Assembly: GCA_965217075.1 (NCBI GenBank)
Contig: CBDCHC010000001.1
Coordinates: 1-64,000 of the forward strand
Reading direction: 5' to 3'
Length of the DNA stretch: 64,000 nt
Origin: CBDCHC01 sp965217075
GTDB lineage: Bacteria > Pseudomonadota > Gammaproteobacteria > PS1 > Pseudothioglobaceae
A model generated the notes under the pieces. That model had not been told where the DNA came from and searched no databases. It saw only the letters and a program-made list of their open reading frames with translations. Position 1 is the first letter of the stretch. Each line of letters starts with the position of its first letter. Below are positions 35,806-42,746 of the stretch, in pieces. Both the position numbers and the translations under genes were made by a program.

Positions 35806-37677
35806 ATGATTAATACTAAAGAATATATTGATAAAGTACGCAAAAAAACAGGCTTGTCAGACTATAAAGTAGCAAAAGAATATAATATAAATCAATCAAA
35901 TTTTAGTAAATATAGTTCTGGTAAATCTGCTCTATCAGAAACACATGCTTTTTTAATAGCAAATATTCTAAATTTAGAGCCAATAGAAGTATTAATAAAT
36001 ACTAGAATAGAACATGCTAACAAAAATAAAAATATCGAGAAGGGTAAATTTTGGTTAAAACAGCAAAAAAATATAAAACCTATATATAGAGAACAAAAAA
36101 TAATAATCTCTCAATTTAACCCTATTGTTGGCGCCATAAATGATAATACAGATAGATTAATAAAACAAATATTAATTGCCAAGGCAGCTAATAATGATTT
36201 AATTATTTTTCCTGAATTAGCTATTTGTGGTTATCCGCCAGAAGATTTATTAAATCACAATGGTTTTATTGAAAAAATAAATATAAAATTACATGAGATA
36301 GCCTTATATGCAGAAAATATAATAGTTATAGTTGGTGCACCTAACATTGAAAATAATAATTTATATAATAGTGCTTTTATCTTTAAAGATAAAAAAATAT
36401 ATGGTATTTATAATAAGCATTATTTGCCGAATTACGGGGTATTTGACGAAAAACGTTATTTTAAACCAGGCAATAAACTATTTATTTTTCCATTAAATAA
36501 TAAAATATTTTCTGTAGCTATATGTGAAGATAGCTGGCATGAGGATTTTATTAAAAAAAATAGCGATTTAGGGGTTGATACTATAATTAGCATAAATGCA
36601 TCGCCATTTTACCAAGGTAAATATCTAATTAAATTAGAATATTTTACTAAAATTGCTAAAAAATACAATGTCAATATAATTTATGTGAATGCTACAGGAG
36701 CACAAGATGGAATAGTTTTTGATGGCGCTTCTTTTGTAATTAATAATGATGGAATTATTAGCAATAAATTGCCTTTTTTTAATGATAATTTATACTCTAC
36801 AACTAGCAAAATTAATAATAATTATAATAGTATTGAGGTTACATATAAAGCCTTAGTAGTAGGATTAAAGGAATACATCTATAAAAATCCTTGCTTTAAT
36901 AATAAAATAATTATTGCTCTTTCTGGCGGTATTGATTCTGCTCTTACCCTATCTATAGCTATTGACGCTGTTGGCAGGGAAAATATTTTAGCTGTTATGA
37001 TGCCTTCAAAATACACTTCTATCAATAGTTTAAAGGATGCAAGGGAGCAAGCTAAAATTAATAAAATAGCTTATAAGGAAATTATAATAAACGATATAAT
37101 AGATAATTTAACTACAATTATAACTAACGCAGATATAGATATAATTAATAATATTGCTGCTGAAAACATACAAGCTAGAATACGTGCTAATATAGTTATG
37201 GCTATAGCTAATAAACAACAAAAAATATTACTTGCAACTAGTAATAAATCTGAAATAGCAGTTGGATACACCACTCTTTATGGTGATATGGCTGGTGGTT
37301 ACGCCCCTATAAAAGATGTTTATAAAACATTAGTATACAAATTAGCAAAATACCGCAATAATGTAGGGTTGGTAATTCCAGAAAATATTTTATATAAAGA
37401 GCCAACAGCAGAATTAAGTAGCAATCAATTAGATAGTGATACTTTGCCACCATATAATATATTAGATAAAATTCTACAACTATTTATAGAAGAAAACAAT
37501 TCAATAGAACAAATAATAAATAGTGGTTTTGATAAAAATATAGTAAAAAAGGTTATTAAAATGGTTACAAGCTCTGAATATAAAAGAAATCAAAGCGCTA
37601 TTGGGACTAAGATAACTAAAAAATCATTTGATAAAGAAAGACGCTACCCTATTACAAATTTTTATGATTTTAAATAA
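35806..37677 (+). CDS. nadE: Glutamine-dependent NAD+ synthetase with N-terminal phage-type HTH domain
   Basis: Two parts in one 623-residue frame. Residues 1-85 form a Cro/CI-like helix-turn-helix of the DUF3693 type known from phages: GLSDYKVAKEYNINQSNFSK, the YSSGKSALS turn, then EPIEVLI and a KGKFWLKQ end. From residue 96 comes a complete glutamine-hydrolysing NadE. The nitrilase-like glutaminase has IIFPELAICGYPPEDLL (Glu), the Lys of YNKHYLPNYGVFDE and the nucleophile Cys in VAICEDSWHE. The synthetase PP-loop is IIALSGGIDSALTLSIAI, followed by ATSNKSEIAVGYTTLYGD and AELSSNQLDSD. No ATG or GTG lies at the normal NadE start (MKIIISQFNP position reads Q-K-I-I-I-S), so the enzyme appears translated only as a fusion. 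Confidence 0.93.
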   Translation: MINTKEYIDKVRKKTGLSDYKVAKEYNINQSNFSKYSSGKSALSETHAFLIANILNLEPIEVLINTRIEHANKNKNIEKGKFWLKQQKNIKPIYREQKIIISQFNPIVGAINDNTDRLIKQILIAKAANNDLIIFPELAICGYPPEDLLNHNGFIEKINIKLHEIALYAENIIVIVGAPNIENNNLYNSAFIFKDKKIYGIYNKHYLPNYGVFDEKRYFKPGNKLFIFPLNNKIFSVAICEDSWHEDFIKKNSDLGVDTIISINASPFYQGKYLIKLEYFTKIAKKYNVNIIYVNATGAQDGIVFDGASFVINNDGIISNKLPFFNDNLYSTTSKINNNYNSIEVTYKALVVGLKEYIYKNPCFNNKIIIALSGGIDSALTLSIAIDAVGRENILAVMMPSKYTSINSLKDAREQAKINKIAYKEIIINDIIDNLTTIITNADIDIINNIAAENIQARIRANIVMAIANKQQKILLATSNKSEIAVGYTTLYGDMAGGYAPIKDVYKTLVYKLAKYRNNVGLVIPENILYKEPTAELSSNQLDSDTLPPYNILDKILQLFIEENNSIEQIINSGFDKNIVKKVIKMVTSSEYKRNQSAIGTKITKKSFDKERRYPITNFYDFK

Positions 37678-37787
37678 ATATTCAAAAGAGAAATTATTAT
37701 TAAGCAAAGTATCATAGTCTTGTTTTAGATAACAGCACTACAGCCACAGCGTCCTATTAGTTTTTTATCTATACTTGAAGAGTTTAA

Positions 37788-38556
37788 CTAGTACCATTTG
37801 GAGAATAAGGGGAGAATAAGGGGAGAATAAGGGGACGCTACCCTTTTTTTAGGAGAATAAGGGGACGCTACCCTTTTTTTTGGAGAATAAGGGGACGCTA
37901 CCTTTTTTTTTGGCCTACCAATACCTTTAAAGCTCAAATCTCTACCAACCATATCACCAAGCCTACTAATAAAAGCATCGCTTCCACAAGGCAATCCTTT
38001 TCTAGTATTAGTTTTTAAAGTATCATTATTTTGATGAAACATATTTTGCAAATACACTAAGTATTCACTTTGCTTGATGCCAATATTATAATTAGTTATC
38101 ATTTTATTAACTGTCATTCCTGCGTGATGCTTGGCACTTGAATAAATATAATCTGTTGCTTTTTCTACCATTTTTGCCTTCACTGGATTGTTTTCAACAT
38201 AGGCAAAAGCGTAATAATTATATTTGTCATCAAGTGCCGATGAGAAAAAATGCCCTTGCCATAAAATTCCAGTGGTTTTTTGCTGTTTGTTAATATATTG
38301 ACTATAACGCATATGTAGAGGTTTTAAAACTTGTTGCAGACCATCCTTCCTTCCTTGGTTTTAAGATAAGATGAATATGATTTATCATCAAACAATAAGC
38401 TAAAACATCAACTTGATGTTTTGTAGTGTAAATTTGTAATAATTCTAAATAATAATCTTTATCGCTATCACCAAAGAAAACATCGTTACCACGGTTACCT
38501 CTTTGGGTTATATGGTGTGGAATATTGGCAAATACACTTCTTGGTTGTCTTGGCAT
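37788..38556 (-). pseudogene. REP-associated (IS200-like, Y1) transposase, frameshifted
   Basis: RAYT-type transposase, a domesticated IS200/IS605-family HUH enzyme. The first part (38556 to about 38302) has PRSVFANIPHHITQRGNRG and the HUH-like motif YCLMINHIHLILKP. The second part (from about 38330 to 37788), in another frame, has LHMRYSQYINKQQ and GILWQGHFFSSAL, then YYAFAYVENNPVKAKMV with the usual block around the catalytic Tyr. The join near 38310-38345 needs a one-base change that is not in a long homopolymer. The C-terminus reads through tandem terminal repeats and gives SPYSPKKRVA units. The protein is thus broken, and with its flanking repeats it forms a small mobile unit. Confidence 0.88.
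37799..37915. repeat. Tandem terminal repeats of the transposase unit
   Basis: Three short GGAGAATAAG units (from 37800) run into about three 30-bp units whose core is GGAGAATAAGGGGACGCTAC followed by a pyrimidine-rich tail. The same core appears inverted at the other end of the transposase (38573-38595). They resemble the REP-like ends that RAYT enzymes recognise. The third unit lacks one C. Confidence 0.85.
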
Positions 38557-38572
38557 TTGGATATTTTAGCAT

Positions 38573-38595
38573 AAAAAGGGTAGCGTCCCCTTATT
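38573..38595. repeat. Inverted copy of the transposase end repeat
   Basis: AAAAAGGGTAGCGTCCCCTT followed by ATT lies 17 bp before the transposase ATG and is the reverse complement of the tandem units at 37799-37915. The pair bounds the element. Confidence 0.85.
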
Positions 38596-38617
38596 ACTGA
38601 AATGTTTAACTCGCACC

Positions 38618-38648
38618 GTTAGAGCCGACCCGTAGGGTCGGCTCTAAC
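38618..38648. repeat. Perfect 14-bp inverted repeat (3-base loop)
   Basis: Arms GTTAGAGCCGACCC and GGGTCGGCTCTAAC separated by GTA. It is much richer in G+C than its surroundings and its right arm overlaps the core box (CTCTAAC) of the attC site next to it. It may be a cassette-end structure, a remnant of a further attC, or a terminator-like hairpin. Confidence 0.85.
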
Positions 38649-38774
38649 GACCTGTTTCAGCTGACCCAAGCCTTATTACCGACGAAGGTTATACGAAGCC
38701 ATGAGCTCGAAGAACCTACCATGTTAATTTGCAAAACCGCGCTGCTTGGGGTCAGCTGCAAACTATTGTTAGGC
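38641..38774 (-). other. attC recombination site of cassette 2
   Basis: On the plus strand the site runs from GCTCTAAC (38641-38648) to GTTAGGC (38768-38774). The inner arms TTTCAGCTGACCCAAGC and GCTTGGGGTCAGCTGCAAA pair with single extra bases, as expected for the extrahelical bases of a folded attC. A variable centre of about 70 bp lies between. The stop codon of the restored TerB-J gene (TAA at 38769-38771) falls in the GTTAGGC box, the usual layout of a gene cassette. Confidence 0.8.
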
Positions 38775-39966
38775 TTTTTGTTTGCACAAATACTCATACG
38801 CTTGATTTATTTCCTTCATCTTTATTTCCAGCTTCTTTCACAAAATCATCTCCTAGATGATGAACTCTGTCTGGATGAAATTTCATTACTAATCGTTTGT
38901 ATTCCATTTTTATTTCAGTTTTAGATGCACCATATGATAATCCCAATAGAGTCCAATAATATTCTTCTTTACTGCTTTTTGAAGCATGCACCTCTGCTCT
39001 GAAGTTGCCATATTCCCGTCCCTTGATACCAAAAATACTTTCAGCTTCTAAAAGTAATAGTTCTTCTTCTGCACTTAAAACACCATCTGCAATTGCGATA
39101 GAGAATAGCAAATCAAGTACTAATAAGAGCATATTTTTATCATCTTTAAATCGTGACGATAAACTTTCAGCGAAATGTCCAAATGAACTCGGAGAAGATT
39201 TTGCTTTATTAAAAATGGAGACTGCTTCTGAAAAAGCATCCTTTTCCAATTCCATAGTTTTCAGTAAAAAACTTTTTACTATTTTAATTTCTTCGGGGCT
39301 AACATGACCATCAGCGCCTGATAATTTAGCCATAAGAGATACGATGTCTCTCAGAAAATATGACGAGCGTTCTTCTGCTTCTTTTTGGTGTTTGTGTCCT
39401 TCCACATATGCTGACGGGTCTTGCGGATTTTGTAAAATAAAGTCTATAAGTATTAGAATTATATCCCTATCCAAATTAAGGTCTATTTTTATTTTTGGAC
39501 TAAATAACCCTCCTTGTTTAATCGTGATTTCGAATGCTTCAATATTAGCCTTTGAAAGGCTGAATGTTTTTCCATTTGAAACAACTCTACCATCTGAATA
39601 AATATTACAATCATCATAGGTGAACCCACCAGTTTGTTCTAATTGGCTTGTGTAAAAACTCAACCTGTTCTGAAATGTTTTCTTAGCTATAAAATTATAG
39701 GCTGTCACTATTTTTGGAGTGACGTACATTGTTTGCTTTTTAATAATTATTGGGTTTTGACGACCTCGTATATACAAGCTTAGCCGAACATCTTGTGTCT
39801 TTATAATATTAATTGTTTGCGATAGCCAATACCAACCGATATGCTCTATATCCAGAAAATTACACCGAACATTCTTGTATTGGAGTTTTTTCGGATATAT
39901 CGTGAGTTTTCCAATTTCGAGTGGATTTGATTCTGAAATGATAATTGGTTTTTTTTTCTTAGACAT
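38769..39966 (-). CDS. TerB-domain protein with C-terminal J domain, last helix frameshifted
   Basis: The genomic frame ends at 38794 (390 residues). Residues 1-195 are an N-terminal region not recognised. Residues 200-325 form a TerB domain with two metal-loop-like segments (LSGADGHVSPEE and IAIADGVLSAEEE). Residues 338-380 form a J domain with YYWTLLGLSYGASKTEIKME and the HPD motif (KFHPDRVHH). In the genome the end reads KDEGNKSSV; removing one base near 38816-38822 gives NKMKEINQAYEYLCKQKA, a normal J-domain helix IV that stops inside the attC box. So a recent one-base insertion removed the last helix. Resembles a soluble DjlA-like co-chaperone. G+C is clearly higher than in neighbouring core genes. 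The zinc-ribbon gene upstream is 12 bp away. Confidence 0.85.
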
Positions 39967-39978
39967 TTGAACAAATAG

Positions 39979-40707
39979 TTAAAATTGTGAAGGATTTATA
40001 GTTGAAGTGCGTAAGTTGCCATTAGATACTCGGTACAAAGTAATTGTGTAACCAGAAATTTGATACCCAGTATTTTCAAAAGTAAATACTGATTCAGCTT
40101 TACTGTATCCTGTCTCGGGACCAAAAAGATGCTTGTAGCCATACCATTTGTTACCTGAGGCATATTTAACTTCGTATGTTCCTAGCGGTACTTCTGTTGA
40201 TACGGTATTACCTCCTCTAATGAAAATAGTCATTACAGGTTTTTTTGAATATTTAGGAACTAGCTTTACGAGATAGTTAGAACCTCGGGATGTTCGAATT
40301 TCAAAGGGAGCGACCCGCTCTCCGGTTGAATACATCTGGATTTTTCCATTATATGGCATAGTTAATTCGGGATAACTTGGAGCAGGATTTGCTTTCGTAT
40401 AGTTTGTACCTGTAGATTTTGTTGATGGGCTGTTATTTGAATTAAGAGTTACAATCCACCAGATGAATCCACCCATAACGAGCAACCCACCAATCCAACC
40501 AAAACTAGAACCACCTTTGCCTGAATCTGTTTTATTTGTAGGTGGAGGCGGTGTGTATGGCTCTTTTGGTGGTGGAGGTGCCTGTACCTTTTTTTGAGGC
40601 ACATTCAACCTTGTCCAACACTTTGCACAGATTGCCTGAGTGCTGTTGTTGCTTTCGTTTATTTTGTTTTTTTGCCCGCAGTTTGGACAACTGATAATTT
40701 TACTCAT
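39979..40707 (-). CDS. Zinc-ribbon single-pass membrane protein (cassette 2)
   Basis: A 242-residue protein. Residues 7-30 form a zinc ribbon (CPNCGQKNK, then CAKCW). A proline-rich linker (APPPPKEPYTPPPPTNK) follows, then one membrane helix at about residues 68-87 (FGWIGGLLVMGGFIWWIVTL). The rest, about 150 residues, looks beta-rich (PFEIRTSRGSNYLVKLVP, GTYEVKYASGNKWYGYK) and probably lies outside the cytoplasm. No named family. An RBS (AAGGA) lies 7 bases before the ATG, itself 27 bp after the attC box. It is the first gene of a two-gene cassette with the TerB-J protein; a joint role is inferred from this. Confidence 0.8.
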   Translation of the reverse strand: MSKIISCPNCGQKNKINESNNSTQAICAKCWTRLNVPQKKVQAPPPPKEPYTPPPPTNKTDSGKGGSSFGWIGGLLVMGGFIWWIVTLNSNNSPSTKSTGTNYTKANPAPSYPELTMPYNGKIQMYSTGERVAPFEIRTSRGSNYLVKLVPKYSKKPVMTIFIRGGNTVSTEVPLGTYEVKYASGNKWYGYKHLFGPETGYSKAESVFTFENTGYQISGYTITLYRVSNGNLRTSTINPSQF

Positions 40708-40733
40708 GCTAAATCCTTGCGATACTATTTTTA

Positions 40734-40790
40734 GCCTAACGCTTGAATTCAGCTGACGCGTTAGCGGTCGGCTGGAATGATTTGTTAGGC
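40734..40790 (-). other. attC recombination site of the DarTG cassette
   Basis: A 57-bp site bounded by GCCTAAC (40734-40740) and GTTAGGC (40784-40790), an exact inverted pair of core boxes. Inner arms GAATTCAGCTGAC and GTCGGCTGGAAT pair imperfectly with extra bases, and the centre is a short GCGTTAGCG loop. Read on the minus strand it looks like common class-1/chromosomal integron attC sites. The darG reading frame ends inside it (TAG at 40736-40738), giving the tail FQPTANASAEFKR that is typical of cassette genes reading into attC. Confidence 0.93.
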
Positions 40791-41458
40791 ATTTTTATAA
40801 AATTAAATGATTTTTCAAGAGATACAGCCCCAATACCTTTGACTCTTAGCAACCCACTTAAACTATTAATATCATCCCTTTCTAAAGCATTTTTTATTTT
40901 ATTAATAGAATCTATTCTTAACTTTGACCGCTCTTTAATAGTATCAATATCTAAATGTAAAAAACTTTTCTTAAAGTTTTCATATAAATCATCTTTTGCA
41001 TTTGGTTCAAAATACCAAATTTCTACAGGAATATCTAATTTTTCTAAATACTGCTTCATAATACTAATAGATTTCTCTTTGCTCAATCCTCCTTTATCTG
41101 CACCAAGTAATGGGAAAGCAATGGATTTTATTTTTCTTTGTTGGTAGGTATCTAATAATTTTTGCAAACCTTTTTCTAAATACTCAATTTTTGATGGAAA
41201 TTTCCAATCTTTTTTAGTAGGGAAATTTAAGATATACTGATAAGATTCGTGATGATTCTCTGTCATTTTATACACCCATAATTTACCAATATCTATGGAT
41301 TTATCATTGCAAAATTTTTGATATTTATTGAACATTTCAGGAAACCTTAATTTAAATTCATAAGCAATTCCAGCCCCCATAACACCCTCACAATTTACTG
41401 TATTAACAATTGTTTGACAATCAGTGGTAAAAATATTACCTTTTTTTATTGTTATCAT
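40736..41458 (-). CDS. darG: Macro-domain antitoxin DarG-like
   Basis: ADP-ribosylglycohydrolase that would remove ADP-ribose from DNA and also bind the toxin. The 240-residue product has a macro domain at residues 1-150: ITIKKGNIFTTDCQTIVNTV, then NCEGVMGAGIAYEFKLRFP and SIAFPLLGADKGGLS (ADP-ribose-binding loops). Residues 155-225 form an alpha-helical region ending in a helix-hairpin-helix-like LLRVKGIGAVSLEKSFNFI. The last 15 residues are translated attC sequence. It follows darT by 6 bp. Toxin-antitoxin function is known for DarTG in Thermus and Mycobacterium; here it is inferred from family and pairing. DarG proteins are often longer (about 350 residues), so the C-terminal part differs. 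Confidence 0.88.
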   Translation of the reverse strand: MITIKKGNIFTTDCQTIVNTVNCEGVMGAGIAYEFKLRFPEMFNKYQKFCNDKSIDIGKLWVYKMTENHHESYQYILNFPTKKDWKFPSKIEYLEKGLQKLLDTYQQRKIKSIAFPLLGADKGGLSKEKSISIMKQYLEKLDIPVEIWYFEPNAKDDLYENFKKSFLHLDIDTIKERSKLRIDSINKIKNALERDDINSLSGLLRVKGIGAVSLEKSFNFIKMPNKSFQPTANASAEFKR

Positions 41459-41464
41459 TTTTTT

Positions 41465-42314
41465 TTAACCTTTAAAAAATATTTTATCAGTTCTGCAAAC
41501 ATTTATTTCACTGCCATTAATAGCAAAACAATTTGTTATAAAATCTTTAATATAGTCAGTTTGACAACAAATAGTGTGTATTTTATTTACATCCACTTTA
41601 TCTAACGCTAAAACTTCAGCCATCATAGTTCGTTTTAAATGCTTTTGCTTTTCTGGATTGCCATAATTATTCCAACTTTCTGCATTGACATCATTCCAAT
41701 TGATAAAATCATTATTTAACAAAACTTTTATATCATTCGTAAATTCAACATCATCTGTCGCCGCATTTTTATTGGTAAAAATCGTGCCATTTTCAAGCAT
41801 AATATCCTTTTTAAACAACAAAATGATTATATTTTTATCAAACTCCTTCTGGGTTTTATAAAGCATTGCATTGCGACAGTTAAAATAGAAAGGCACATAA
41901 TCGTGTAAATTATTTTCATATACAGTCTCTATTTTGTCTCTATTTTGATTAACACTCTGATTGCTTATATCAATTTTTTTATAATGATTATTATGTGATA
42001 ACAATCCATTTTTTAAAATATTTCTTAAATTGTCAATGTGTGTCATATGAAAAACATAGTCAAAAAATAGCGGAACTTCTGTTAATTTGTCTTTGTTTCT
42101 TACTACATTTTGACGAATGGTAGGAGTAGGCAGGACGATATTTTTCTTGACATTAAAATCAATTTCAATCTTTGACGGCTTAACATTCTCGTTTTTTACT
42201 AATATTTCATCAGGTGAAATGCCAGCAACTCTATCTTTTGTTTTTACAGAATCTATTTGTAGAGGCTTTAGTTTGTTTTTTTATTTTTGATAATTGTTTT
42301 TTCCAATCAACCAC
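41465..42314 (-). CDS. darT: DarT-like DNA ADP-ribosyltransferase toxin, frameshifted near its start
   Basis: NAD-dependent enzyme that ADP-ribosylates thymidine in single-stranded DNA. The core (from 42046) has HMTHIDNLRNILKNGLLSH, the Arg in NQNRDKI, the hallmark LHDYVPFYFNCRNAMLYK and the catalytic Glu in KRTMMAEVLAL. An ATG at 42046 would omit the first strand. The same frame is open upstream to about 42280 with a clean sequence (RVAGISPDEILVKNE, then KLTEVPLFFDYVFH) but has no start. The GTG at 42314, six bases after the cassette boundary, lies in another frame. Removing one base from a run of seven A (42276-42282) joins them into a protein of about 282 residues with a 90-residue N-terminal extension. 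Low-level slippage could keep toxin output small; mutation is the alternative. Confidence 0.88.
42276..42282 (-). other. Seven-A homopolymer at the darT frame change
   Basis: The plus strand reads T7. The GTG frame stops shortly after the run; with six A it reads on as KIKNKLKPLQIDSV into the DarT core. It is shorter than the murB and rnd runs, so slippage here would be less frequent. Confidence 0.65.
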
Positions 42315-42320
42315 TTTAAT

Positions 42321-42327
42321 GCCTAAC
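42321..42327 (-). other. Cassette boundary box, probable attI-side junction
   Basis: GTTAGGC on the minus strand, identical to the two attC core boxes and six bases before the darT GTG. No matching arm is found within 150 bp upstream, so it is not a complete attC. It lies between the cassettes and the integrase remnant, where attI is expected, and the AT-rich 140 bp beyond it would be the eroded attI. Confidence 0.55.
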
Positions 42328-42746
42328 TATTTATTAATATCATTATTATACGCTCATAACAATTATGTTGCTAAAAAATTTAAACAAAAAACAAGATAAA
42401 TTAAAATAATTTTATATTTTATATAAAATTTATACAATACTATTTATTACAATATAAATTAAACTTTATAGCTAAAACATTACTAACAGTTGTGCAAGAT
42501 AAAATCTACTTAAGACATTATAATTATTATACAGAAAAAACTAATATTCTTGTGATTAACCAAAGATGAGATAAAAAAACCATTATTTTTAATACTAACT
42601 GCAATTAAATTACCAATTAATGTTAAAACTTGTATATTGAGCTATTAAGACTACGCTACGAATAAAGTATATGAATTTTTACTATTGATAATGGTTATAA
42701 AAAATAGCTATGTATTGCTATAAATAACTGCTAAATTCTTCTTATT
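42328..42746. other. Gene-poor stretch between the cassettes and cysE, 419 bp
   Basis: Apart from the integrase remnant described separately, nothing else is recognised. 42328-42470 is extremely AT-rich and includes a CATAACAATTATG near-palindrome at about 42356-42368. It separates divergent remnants, so it once held the integrase promoter and attI if the integron reading is right. Confidence 0.5.
42474..42707 (+). pseudogene. Decayed integron integrase remnant (intI)
   Basis: No intact frame, but two pieces in the same frame resemble a tyrosine integrase of integrons. From 42474: KTLLTVVQDKIYLRHYNYYT then EKTNILVINQR and a stop, matching the N-terminal SAM-like block of IntI (L-x-x-V-x-x-x-I-x-x-x-H-Y-S-x-R-T-E-x-x-Y-x-x-W-I). 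From 42630: LYIELLRLRYE-stop-SI-stop-IFTIDNGYKK, matching the E-x-L-R-L-R-V-K-D-I-D-F region with its catalytic Arg. The stretch between is only 60 bp where about 400 are expected, so there is a large deletion. The direction is away from the cassettes, as in all integrons. The match is by eye, so moderate confidence only. Confidence 0.55.

Noticed and set aside
37799..37915. Tandem repeats that could be taken for a CRISPR array
   Set aside because: There are no unique spacers; units abut each other, and the same core is found inverted at the other end of the transposase, so they are element end repeats.
38721..38924. Open frame on the plus strand across the attC and TerB-J end
   Set aside because: It is antisense to the J-domain coding sequence and its start lies in the attC centre; no homologous features.
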